This document shows, one piece after another, positions 37,197 to 46,610 of a stretch of 47,665 nucleotides of DNA. Made by a program: the position numbers and the translations under genes. Position 1 is the first letter of the stretch; the number at the start of each line of letters is the position of its first letter. Under the pieces are notes generated by a model that saw only the letters and a program-made list of their open reading frames with translations, did no database searches and was not told the origin of the DNA. Source of the stretch: Prorocentrum cordatum (lineage: Eukaryota; Sar; Dinophyceae; Prorocentrales; Prorocentraceae); the NCBI GenBank assembly GCA_963575745.1, contig CAUYUJ010005599.1, positions 12,501 to 60,165 of the forward strand, in the 5' to 3' direction.

Positions 37197-37690
37197 CGTA
37201 AATCGTGTGTGGCAGAACCATGCCTTGCGAGTAGTATTACTTTGCGAGTAGTGGACCGCGCTTGTCTACTCGCCCGCTTGTGGTGCGCAGGCTGTCAGAA
37301 AATAAAGCGAGACGAGACCTAGACATGCGACGCCCTGATTTTTTCGAGACGGGGTCCCTGGAAGTCCCGACCCTTTCCCCGGGACCGGTTTTTCATCCGG
37401 AATCGTCTTGTGACGGTCCCGAGGCCCGGCGAGGGCCCCCCGAGGCCGAAATCGGCCCCAAACCTCCTGGCCTGGTGTTGCTGCGACGCGGGGTCACTCT
37501 GGCGTGTAGCCGATCGGCCCCCCGCAGACGGGGACATCGACCAGAGGAGGACCACGGGGCCGGCGGCGCTCTCAGCAGGGGCCACTGGCTGCGAAGGCGG
37601 CATGCTCGGAGGGCAGGGGGGGCTTCTCGGGCCTCCATCCGAGGCAGGAATTTACACAGGACCGCCGCCTGGAGGATCAATTTTCGGGGA
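37197..37690. other. No gene recognised
   Basis: GC-rich with several open frames but no coherent family match. Confidence 0.45.
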
Positions 37691-37835
37691 CCTCGGCAGG
37701 CGGTGGACATGGACATATTCGGGCCCCCGGGGGTCAAAATATATCCACGTCCACCGCCCGCCGGGGCACCAGGACGTCGGTTCCCAGGCGGTGGATGTGG
37801 ATAAATCCCCGCCTCGCACTCCAGGGGCCTCGAGA
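37691..37835. repeat. GGCGGTGGA(C/T)(G/A)TGGATA motif cluster
   Basis: The motif occurs forward near 37699 and 37787 and inverted near 37741-37760. The 37699/37760 pair forms an imperfect hairpin with about 20-bp arms around a GGGCCCCCGGGGG loop. Confidence 0.7.
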
Positions 37836-37867
37836 GCTCGAGCTCCCCGGAGGCCCCCCAGAGGCTC

Positions 37868-38080
37868 TTGGATCGAGTGCGCGAAGAGTATCCGCTCGCG
37901 GGCGGGGCCCCAGGGCCGCGACCCCACGGATGAGTGGCGGTTCTTCAGAGGGTACCCCGCGCGGCACGCATCTGTGCGGCCGCGCATCCGCGGGAGATCG
38001 CGCCTCGCCATCCCAGGCTACGAGGGCGCGGATGCGGACAGGTTCGCCGCTCGTGGCTGGAGGCCCAGAAAGGAAGCCCT
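37868..38080 (-). repeat. Dispersed repeat C, minus copy
   Basis: Reverse complement resembles 25570-25760 in dynein intron 3 in order and spacing of at least five conserved blocks. Confidence 0.65.
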
Positions 38081-38109
38081 CGAGCTGGGATCTTCCTGAT
38101 CCTCCTCCA

Positions 38110-38305
38110 TTCTTAGGCGTATTGGGGGCACTCTTGGGCCCTCTCGGAGGCATTTTAGGCCCTTTTGGGCGCCTTTTGGGCCCGCCGGCTGCGCTATTCG
38201 ACGGCGCTCGCGAAACGCCCTGGGAATCCTGGGGGATCCCCAGAAATCTGGGAGAATCCCCAGAACTTGTGTGGAATCCCCAGAAATCCTAGGGAATTCC
38301 ATATG

Positions 38306-38345
<40 letters not shown>
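38110..38345 (+). repeat. Short CTTGG fragment, AATCCCCAGAA repeat and (AT)n
   Basis: A few plus CTTGGGCC units (38120-38195), then AATCCCCAGAA at intervals of about 16-26 bp (38222-38295), then (TA)n at 38313-38344. Confidence 0.7.
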
Positions 38346-38349
<4 letters not shown>

Positions 38350-39760
38350 AACACATATGTTTCCCCGATTCTCCTCGATCCTCCTCGTCATGCTGCCCTG
38401 GATCTGGAAATGTCCCCGCTGAAGATGTCCACGTCCGCGGGGGCCCGACTTTCGTCACCCGACATCGGGTGCTTGTTTGATCTGCCCTGTGGTGCACGCC
38501 GGGATTTACGCTGCCCTTCAGAGCATTCCCGGCGCGCGCTTGCACGTTTGCATGGAGGGGGGATGAAGCGTGGCAGGGAGATCCCTCATTCCCCTCTTCC
38601 TCACTCCCCCCTTTCCTCGTCCCTCCTCTCCCCTCCCTCCTTCCTCCTCCCTCCTGCCTCCTGCCTCCTCCCTCCCTCCTCTCCCTCCCTTTCGGCGCTT
38701 CGGGGCGACGCGTCCCATCGGCTTCGTCGCCGAGGCTCCTCGATTCTCTGCTTGCTCACCTGGCGCCAGTGAAGATTCTCTTACAGTGGAGGCCCATGCC
38801 AAGAAACACCCTGCTTGCCTCCAGGGTGCCCTGGGTTTCTTGGGTTTCGATGGTTTTGCTGTGGAAAGCGCGACGTTCCCACACCAAAAATCGATGGACG
38901 TCCTGGGTTCTCAGGGTTGTTTTTTTTTGTGCGGAAGGTTTCTTGTGGCCGGGCCCCACTGTACAATGTTGACGCGCACTCAGAGAGCGTATGGTTTTCG
39001 TTACGGCGGGGTTTCTTGGTTCCCAGCGATGCGCGTTGACTTGCCCGGTCTTTGAGAAACTACTACTGCCCCCTGGGTGCCTTGGGTTTCTCCCCCAATC
39101 GCACCTCGCGCCGTTCTTCGCCCCGGGAGGGCCCTTATCAGGATACAATGGGTTTCTCCGATTTGAGCCATTGGCTAAGAAACCCAGACCCTCGGCGAGA
39201 GGTTTGTTGGATTTTCTGGGCTGGTTGCTGGTTTTCTTGCGGAGGTTTCTTGCCCCACCAGATATTCTGCCAGTTGCAGTGCCGGCCTTTGCGGACAGGC
39301 TCTCAGCCTCATCAGCAGCGCCGCAATCCAAAATCCTCCTCCCTCCGCACCAGGCCCGAGCGCCGTGGACAGCCCCTGGAGGTCTCCTCCGCTTCGCTGG
39401 CCTCGTCCACGAGGCCCAGGAGGCGCGTCCTCTCTGACTTTTCGTTCTCTGCCCCAGCCAGAGCACAGACAAAGCACATCCAGCGGCATGCCTGCGTCCG
39501 GCGATGACCCCCGCTTCCCCCCCGAGCGCCGGCTCCTGGAGCCTCGGCCTCCGAGGCCAGGTCCAGAGGTATCCCGGACGGGGCCTCGGCGCAGGAGGTG
39601 GGCTGCCGGGGTGGATTGCGTCGCAGGCGGGGCTGCAGGGGCCGCAGGCCCAGTGCCCTGGCTCCCCGCGGCCCTTATCGGCACGCGTAAGCCCGATAGG
39701 ACTGGCTGCAGGCAGTCCTTTGCGCGGACATTCCGCCCTGACAAGGTCACGCGCCCCTTC
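38346..39760. other. No gene recognised; GGTTTCTTG motif recurs
   Basis: The string GG-G/T-TTTCTTG appears at about 38831, 38937, 39008 and 39243, with GGGTTTCTCC variants near 39086 and 39150. Spacing is irregular (70-105 bp), suggesting an old minisatellite. CCT-rich stretch at 38590-38690. A minus frame at 39175-39816 and plus frames here lack recognisable domains. Confidence 0.45.
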
Positions 39761-40505
39761 CCTCTCGATCCTTGTCTCTCCTCGTCCTCCCCTTCCTTCC
39801 CTTCCTCTCTTTGCACCTTTTCCTCGTTCCATTCGTTCTCCCTTCCTCTCCTCCCCGGGTCGCTCCCCCGTTGCCACGTGGGCTTTGCGTGCCGCGGGGG
39901 GCGAGGCTACCCACCGCATGTGCTACCGCTTCCGTCCGGCGGACCTGTGGCCTAGCGTCTTCGAGAGAGGCTGCTCCTCAGGGGGCTACAGCTAGTCGCT
40001 TCAACTTGACGCCGAGTTCCGCCGCCGCCGCCTCCTCCCTGTCTCCTCCTTTCTCCTTTCTTCTTCTCCTCCCCTCCTCCTCCATCCTCTCCTCCCTCCC
40101 CCTCCTCTTACCATTCCCTCCCTCCCTCTTCAGGCCTCTGCAGTCCTCTTGTTCCTCCTGCTCCTAATCCTCCTCCTTCCTCCTCTTCCTCATCCTATTT
40201 TTCCTGCCCCTCATCTCCCCTCCTCCTCCCTCCCTTCCTCCCAGCTCGTCCTCCTCCTCGTCCTCCTCCTCTTCCTCCTCTTCTGCCTCCTCCCCTTCCT
40301 CCTCCTCCTCCCCCTCCTCCTTCTCCTCCTCCCCCACCTCTTCTTCTCCTCCTCCTCCTCCGCCGCCTCCTTCTCCTTCTCCTCCTCTTCCTCGTCCTCC
40401 CCATCCTCCTCCTCATCCTCTCCTCCCTCCTCCTCCCTCCTCCGGCCTCCCCTCCTCCTCCTCCTCCTCCTCCTCCTCCTCCTCCTCCTCCCCTTTCCGA
40501 TTTGA
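39761..40505. repeat. C/T-rich microsatellites with short unique island
   Basis: CCTT/CTC-rich at 39770-39865, then a unique island at 39870-40010 with the open segment YRFRPADLWPSVFERG (unassigned), then (CCT)n from 40020 to 40498. Confidence 0.85.
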
Positions 40506-41026
40506 GGTTGACGCTTCCGCCTTCGGGTTACGTGCACGCTCTTCCCTCGGATCTTAATCCCCTTTTTCTGCCCTCCCCCCCTCTCTCCCTCCCCTCCCTC
40601 CCTCCCTCCCCTCCCTCCCTTTCTCTGCTCCCCCCCCTCTCTACCTCCCTCCCTCCCTCCCTCCGTTCTCGCTCCTCGCCCCTCCCCTTTTCCACCCCCC
40701 CCCCCTTCCCCCCCTCTCCCTTTTGCATCGCGCGGGCGTGTGCATTTTTCTCGGCGAGGACCATGGACGAGCCTTCTGGTCATCCTCCGGGCAAGCACGC
40801 GCAGGAAGCCGAAACATGCACGGGAAACGAACGTCCGAGCGATGGCGAGTCCCTCCCCCGCCCTCGCTCCTCGCGCGCCCACTGGGGGGGGAGAGGGCCC
40901 CCCTGCGGCAGGGTCGTGGCGCTTCGGCGCAGCGGCGACGCCAGCGCGGGGGGCGTTCGTGGCCGGGGCCCGGAGCACACTGCCCATAGTCGGGCGTGTG
41001 GCAATGTGGGGTGACCCACATGGGGG
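40506..41026. other. No gene recognised; (CCCT)n inside
   Basis: CCCTCCCT repeats at 40565-40725, then GC-rich sequence. No domain seen on either strand. Confidence 0.5.
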
Positions 41027-41701
41027 GTGAAGAAAAGTGTCCTACAAGGGCCCTTTGGGGTTCCTTTGGGAGCCAGCAGGGGCCCCAGAGGGCCTTCAAG
41101 GGCCCCCTTCAGGGGCCGTTTTCTCCACCCCCTCAAGTTGGGTCCCCCCCATACCATCCGCCCAACACGGGCGAAACTCATTCGAGAGATGGGGTCGACA
41201 GACTCCAGAGACTTCCGAGAGCGGAAGTGGTTCAAGGTAGAACGGTTCGCGCGGTTGCAGGATCCAGGGCCCACGTCGTCAAGGCCGGAGCTGGCCGTAT
41301 GCAAAGGCAGGGGTAACCATGGGGACATTACGCCTTCGCGAAAGTTGTTGCCTATTGCCTTTGCCACTCGTGAGGGAAAGTATGGTGTCAGGGCCTTTGG
41401 GAATTTTACTTACATTGCTCAGTACCACACAGATCACGAACTGACCTGGGGACACTCCACTTCGTACCTTGCGACGTGGTGGTTGTGTGGGGCGAGAGTG
41501 AGGACGATGATTGCACATGACGTAGGAGAAGGAAGAACATATGAGGGGGATGGGGATGGGGGAAGCGTGGGGGCCTCCGTCTGTGCCTTGCGATGTAGAG
41601 TGCTAGCAGGGCTTCGCTCTGGAGCACAAGGCCCCAGGCGTTTCGTCGGACCCAGCCACGGCGACGCGCACATGCGGCAGCATCCACCATGTCGAGATTA
41701 G
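41027..41701 (+). other. Unassigned 224-codon open frame
   Basis: The frame starts in a GGGCCC-rich repeat-like stretch but between about 41310 and 41510 reads natural-looking protein (PIAFATREGKYGVRAFGNF, then YHTDHELTWGHSTSY). No family recognised. An opposing frame (41279-41518, minus) is also open, so even the strand is uncertain. Could be a relic exon. Confidence 0.25.
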
Positions 41702-42069
41702 CACGATAACGATACTGGGGCTGTCAATGAAGATGACGATGACGATGACGACGATGCTGCTGGTGTTGAGGATTGAAAAGAGTATGGGTATGATAGTGGT
41801 CTTGAGCATAATCACGCAATCGATTTTTTTGTTGCGGTCGCGACTGCGATGCTGATTTTTCTTAGTATGATCTGCCTGTGCCATGGTGGTGTTGTTGGTG
41901 GTGCGGATGATGAGGAGGAGCAGGAGGATGAAGGGAGGAGGTGGACGTGTATTGTGATGAGTCTGATGACGATGGTGATTGTGATAGTGATGATGATAGG
42001 GATGGTCATTCGGAGGATGAGACGATGAGGTGGAGGAGAAGGAGGAGGAGGAGGATCATGAGGAGTTCG
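41702..42069. repeat. GAT/GAC-like low-complexity stretch
   Basis: Interrupted GATGAC and GGAGGAT repeats at 41725-41760 and 41905-42065. No gene. Confidence 0.75.
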
Positions 42070-42780
42070 GAGGCGGCGGCGGAGAAAGAGGAAGATGAAG
42101 GGCTCTGCGTGGGCAAATGGAAGTTGGATCAAGGCCTGCCTCGTGGAGGACGTCATCACGCTTGGAGCGCACCGTGGGCGGAGGGCACGAAGCAGCTGTG
42201 CCGCGAATCGGAGGCGACGGGCTTCAACATCTCCCATACGAAGGGCCACGTGATAACCAGCGGCGCAGGGCGCCAGCAAGCGGACGGTTGCTCGGCTCCA
42301 TCACTGGCAGTTCAAGCGCTGCACCCGCCGAAGAGCTTTGAGGAGGATTTCGGGCTGCAGGCGAAGACGTCCTGAAACAAAGGGGGGGGCTCCAGCGGCT
42401 CGACAAGAAGGCTTCCCGCTACATGGCCGTGCGGAAGGCGGGGGCCAAACTGATCTCCATCTTTAGGACGGGGGGCAGTGCCTCGGTGATGCACGGGGCG
42501 GAAGTAGGCGTGGTGCCCCAAACAACACCGGGGCCAAGCGAGGACGCTCAACGCCACAGGCTCTCAGCGGCGAGGCTGGGCCCAAGTTGCGGACGTCTCA
42601 GTTCGCTGTCGTGCCTGGTCTTTGGTAGGGGCGCGACCCCACCTGCGCCGTGAACCAGGCCCAGATGAGGTCTAGGGCCGCAGCCGTGTACGAGAAACGG
42701 AAGCCCGCGGCAGTCTTTCGGAGAGCCTTCCAGTGCAGACGAAGGACTGCGACGGATCCCAGGGGTCCCTGAAGGGGCTG
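42070..42780 (+). pseudogene. LINE reverse-transcriptase 3' fragment (element 3)
   Basis: The plus frame to 42375 contains ATGFNISHTKGHVITSG, a segment that follows motif C in LINE RTs (G-x-N-x-S-x-x-K-T/G-x-V), then LAVQALHPPKSFEEDFGLQ. After a stop and shift, the frame from about 42383 reads KKASRYMAVRKAGAKLISIF, then RTGGSASVMHGAEVGV, which fits the thumb segment K-L-F-R-T-G...Y-G-A-E-V of these elements. Motifs A-C are not visible upstream, so this is a 5'-truncated piece. Beyond 42660 similarity is lost. Confidence 0.6.
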
Positions 42781-43112
42781 TCAAGTTGACCTTCGCGAGG
42801 TCTGGATCAGAGAATTTGTCCTGGTACGAGTGGCAGACGGGCCAGCGCCACGCCGTCGACCTCGTGAATGGCAGCCCGTTGGCCGCCGCTGGTGCGTGGA
42901 AAGCACTGCGTCGCACGGTGCCTGGGCATCCAGGCTTCGAGGCGGTCGGGGGCCGTCCTCCCGATCTCGACCCCCTCTTCTCCTCCCCTTCGTCCTGCTC
43001 CTCCTCCTCCTCCTCCTCCTCCTCTTCCTCCTCCTCCTCACAGGTGCTGCAGCTGGTCGAGGCGCTGGCAGGCGCTTGTGCGCCTTTTGGAAAATTCCAC
43101 ACGCCGATCCGA
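42781..43112. other. Unassigned sequence with CCT microsatellite
   Basis: A plus frame from 42786 has WYEWQTGQRHAVDLVNGSPL, possibly a further LINE piece. (CCT)n at 42985-43045. Confidence 0.4.
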
Positions 43113-43159
43113 GAATTTCGCGCGGGGCTTGCGCGGCGCCCTGACGTCGCGCGAAATTC
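43113..43159. repeat. 12-bp perfect inverted repeat
   Basis: GAATTTCGCGCG at 43113-43124 and CGCGCGAAATTC at 43148-43159 with a 23-base GC-rich loop. Confidence 0.9.
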
Positions 43160-43516
43160 GAGAACGCTGCGCGAAACCAGCGATTAATAGCCATTGGCGC
43201 TTGGCAGGGGACTGAATACGAGGGATGAGGAGGATGATCAACATCAGCAGCGAGAAGAGGAGGGAATCCGTATATGAGGAGGGGCAGGAGCAGCGAGGAC
43301 GAGGAGCTCGCATCGCATCACCATGGAAACGCTTCTTTCATGGCGCCTGCGCGGCCCAAGACGTGTACGACATTCGAGACTCTTATAGCACCATTGCGCT
43401 GATATGACATGTACGCGTCGAGCGCACATAACTGCAAGCACGCAAGCATTACATGACTTACACGAAACAGCAACACAGTACAAACTATACCACCAACTAG
43501 CCACGCCATGGCCAAT

Positions 43517-43568
<52 letters not shown>

Positions 43569-43916
43569 ATATACACACATATAACGGCGCACCGGGTCCG
43601 GGGGCCCGGGGCCGGGACCCCGACCACAAATGTGGGCCCCGGGGGGCCCGGAGGCTCGTCGGAACCGGAGGGCACCAGGAGCTTATCGTCGCGGCGCTTC
43701 GGAACCCGCGTCCGCATGGGCTCCAGGATGCCTTCCCAGACGCCTGTCATGACACGACGTTCCAGAAGCTCCAGAAGGATGGCACCTGGCTTGGGGGGGA
43801 TCGCCAAAGAAAAAAAGGGGGGGGGGGGGGGGGGGCAATAGTGAAGGGGTCTCAGCGCAAGGACATGCGGCTCCTGGATGTAGTCTGCGTCCGAGCAAGC
43901 TCGGTAGCTGCCGAAC
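43160..43916. other. No gene seen; (TA)n and poly-G
   Basis: (TA)n at 43519-43562 followed by GTATGTATATATACACACATA; poly-G at about 43816-43836. The remainder is unique. Confidence 0.6.
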
Positions 43917-44949
43917 AAAAATCGTGCCATTCCGATTGGAAAACGTATATTTTTCGCATGTTCGCATCTTGGGCTTTCACCGCGTCCAAGACGGCCCAAG
44001 AGGCCTCCAAGACGGCCTAGGAGGCCTCCGGGAGCGCTCCAAGGCTGCGCACGAGTGGCTCAGGACGGCCCCAAGACGGCCCCAGAGAGCCCCAAGGCGT
44101 GCCCGAGAGGGGTCCCAGAGGGAGAAAGCCACTGTAGAATTCCGAGCTTCCGGCCCAAGAGGCTCCAGGAGGCGCCAAAATGCCGCCAAGAGGCGCCACA
44201 AGGCTCCCCAAAGCACCCCAAGACGTTCCGAGAGGCACCCCAAGAGAGGTCCAAGAAACAAAAATCGTGCCATTCCTATGGGAAAACGTATATTTTTCGC
44301 ATGTTCGCATCTTTGGCTTTCACCGCGTCCAAGACGGCCCAAGAGGCCTCCAAGACGGCCTAGGAGGCCTCCGGGAGCGCTCCAAGGCTGCGCGCGAGTG
44401 GCTCAGGACGGCCCCAAGACGGCCCAAGAGAACCCCAAGACGACTTCGAGAAGGGTCCCAGAAGGAGAAAGCCACTCTCGAATTCCGAGCTTCCGGCCCA
44501 ACATATCCCAGGAGGCGCCAAAACGCCGCCCAGAGGCGCCAAAAGGCTTCCAAAATCAGCCCAAGACGTTCCGAGAGGCACCCCAAGAGAGGTCCAAGAA
44601 GGAAAAATGGTCCCATTCATATGGGAAAACGTATACTTTTCGCATGGTCGCCTGTTGGGTTTTCACCGCGTCCAACACGTCCGAAGAGGCTCCCAAGACG
44701 GCCTACGAGGCCTCCGGGAGCGCTCCAAGGCTGCGCACGAGTGGCCCAGGACGGCCCCAAGACGGCCCCAGAGAGCCCCAAGGCGTGCCCGAGAGGGGTC
44801 CCAGAGGGAGAAAGCCACTGTAGAATTCCGAGCTTCCGGCCCAAGAGGCTCCAGGATGCGCCAAAATGCCGCCAAGAGGCGCCACAAGGCTCCCAAAAGC
44901 ACCCCAAGACGTTCCGAGAGGCACCCCAAGAGAGGTCCAAGAAGCAAAA
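43917..44949 (-). repeat. Exact-period 343-bp tandem repeat, three copies
   Basis: Marker AT(C/G)GT(G/C)CCATTC lies at 43921, 44264 and 44607, so both spacings are exactly 343 bp. Each unit has an AT-rich head (GGAAAACGTATA and TTTTTCGCATG), a CCAAGACGGCCCAAGAGGCC segment of the CTTGG family in minus orientation, AGAAAGCCACT, AATTCCGAGCTTCCGGCCCA and a tail GTTCCGAGAGGCACCCCAAG. Long open frames on both strands arise from the repeat; the period is not a multiple of three, so each frame changes from unit to unit. Confidence 0.95.
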
Positions 44950-44978
44950 AACGCTGCAAAACTTAACACAACCATGAC

Positions 44979-45030
44979 TAGAACCTAAGCGCGCGCGAAG
45001 CGCGCGCGTGGTTCTAGTATATATATATAC
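44979..45030. repeat. GC palindrome F, copy 2 (complete) with (TA)n
   Basis: ACTAGAACC, TAA, GCGCGCGC, GAA, GCGCGCGC, GT, GGTTCTAGT in order: outer arms of nine and inner arms of eight bases, both pairing. Followed at once by TATATATATA. Copy 1, lacking the right outer arm, is at 35277. Confidence 0.88.
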
Positions 45031-45209
45031 ACACCAGCAACACCAGCCAACACAACCAACACACGACCAACTTATAACCCACACGTAACCAAAGCACAGC
45101 CATCATATCGTCAAACATGGCCGCGCAGCGACCGCCAGCCGCCGCGCATAATTATTTCCCTGGCGCGTTTGCACAAAGTGGAATCATGTCCAGAGTCGAA
45201 GCGGCGACG

Positions 45210-45500
45210 TCAGGGTCGCGAGAAATGTGAAAGCCGCCACGCGAGGTTTCCCACCGCGTGAATGTACCCGCGGGTCTTCTCGGCGCAGTCGCGCATTTCC
45301 CCGAGCCAGGTCAAGTCCAACCGACGCATCAAATGTTCCAGGGAGGGGGGCACTAAGAGTATTCCGGTGTCGTATGCACGATCCCGCGACACATTTTCAC
45401 ATGTAGCCAAGACGTTGCGAATGTTCGACTTCGTCCAAAACTTCCTTTGCGCTTCAGGACTACCAGGGTTTGCCAGTATTCCGTCCCACTGCCGTTGCTG
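45210..45500 (-). CDS. Minus-strand open segment, 96 codons, unassigned
   Basis: Reading leftwards from 45500: QQRQWDGILANPGSPEAQRK, then FWTKSNIRNVLATCENVSRD, then about 55 more residues ending NLAWRLSHFSRP and TGA. Composition is that of a normal soluble protein, unlike most open frames in this part of the window, and no repeat underlies it. CAG just before TGG GAC (about 45487) could be an acceptor, making this a terminal exon. The family is not recognised. It begins only about 25 bp from the plus-strand spliced-leader relic, so the two are probably independent. Confidence 0.4.
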   Translation of the reverse strand, partial: QQRQWDGILANPGSPEAQRKFWTKSNIRNVLATCENVSRDRAYDTGILLVPPSLEHLMRRLDLTWLGEMRDCAEKTRGYIHAVGNLAWRLSHFSRP

Positions 45501-45525
45501 TCACAGCCATAGGCCGTATCCTATA

Positions 45526-45553
45526 CCGTTGTCATTTCGGCTCAAGGCTCAAG
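45526..45553 (+). other. Relic of the dinoflagellate spliced leader, with a second partial copy
   Basis: Bases 45526-45546 match the conserved dinoflagellate trans-spliced leader with three mismatches out of 21 (halves CCGTTGTCAT and TTCGGCTCAAG). They are followed by GCTCAAG, i.e. the last seven leader bases again. Leader relics followed by a partial leader are the known mark of mature mRNAs copied back into dinoflagellate genomes. By a rough count, a match this good is expected by chance less than once in 1,000 windows of this size. Confidence 0.7.
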
Positions 45554-46230
45554 CCATCGGCGGCCTGTTGTTCTTGGGGCGCTCTTTCAGCCACGTGGGG
45601 CTTCTGGAGTCGCGCGCTGCGCGCGGGCGAGCTCTCTGCTTGGCGTCGCGCCCGCTGTAAGAGCAACGGCTGTGCGCCACGGGCGCTGTTTGGCGCCCTT
45701 GCTCCGGGCGCGTTCGGTGTTCGGCCATGTCGGCGCGAGGGCGCCCTTGCGGCCGTTGCTGCATCTTCGCGCAGCTCGAGGCGATTCTGCGCGGTTCTCA
45801 GTGGCTCTGCGCCCTGTGCGATGGCCGCGCGAAATCTTTCGAAAGTCGCGTAGGCGTCCCAGTTCCCCTCCCAGCGCCTTGACGCACTGGCGGCTTGACA
45901 TTGCAGCGAAGTGCCACCCGATGCGTCAGTTGTGCCAGGCGTCCATGGGCATTGCGCTATACGCAGCCTGTTTGGGTGTTCTGCCGCGACCTGGGTGGTC
46001 GAGCTCAAATTGGCTTCAGAACCTGGCCAACGCTGGACGTGCGGCGGTGCCTGGCCGATATCCGTTTGGACTGGGTCGCGGCGCCTGCGGCGAAGGAGGT
46101 GCGTCATGTCAGGATGGGCGCTGCGGGATTCTCGTGCGCGTGGATGGCCAGCTTCCCGCTCGGCAGCGCCTTCAGACGCGCAGGCTGGGGCGCCGTGAAC
46201 CCGCTGACAATTTGATCTTTCACAGGAGGC
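45554..46230 (+). other. Sequence downstream of the leader relic, no gene recognised
   Basis: If the relic marks a retroposed cDNA, the copied transcript lies here on the plus strand. Plus frames (45470-45853; 45672-46230) are Arg/Ala/Leu-rich and unrecognised; an ATG at 45672 opens the longest. The minus strand is also open over much of the region. No introns are evident. Confidence 0.35.
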
Positions 46231-46239
46231 GCGCGGGGG

Positions 46240-46450
46240 TGCGTTGCGTGTGTCCGTGTGTGCGCGCGCGCGCGTGTTGTTTGTCGTGTGTGTGTGTGTT
46301 GTGTGTGTGTGGTGTGTGTGTGTGTGTGTGCCTTGAGCGTGAGTGCGTGTGCGTGTCGTGTGCGTTGTGTTTGTGTGTGTGCGTGTGCGTGTGCGTTGTG
46401 CGTGTCGTGTGTGTGTGCGTGTGGTGTGTGTGTTTTGTGTGTGGTGTGTG

Positions 46451-46483
<33 letters not shown>

Positions 46484-46486
46484 GCG

Positions 46487-46519
<33 letters not shown>

Positions 46520-46551
46520 TGTGTGTGTGAGAGTGTGTGGTTGTGTGTGTT

Positions 46552-46591
<40 letters not shown>

Positions 46592-46610
46592 TGTGTGTGT
46601 GCGCGCCAGG
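46240..46610. repeat. (GT)n/(CGTG)n microsatellite
   Basis: 370 bp of GT dinucleotides with CG interruptions and a block of GTGC tetramers near 46488-46520. Open frames read poly-Cys/Val or poly-His/Thr. Confidence 0.96.

Noticed and set aside
39163-39181. Second spliced-leader relic (GAGCCATTGGCTAAG)
   Set aside because: Needs two gaps to align to the leader and has no following partial copy; consistent with chance.
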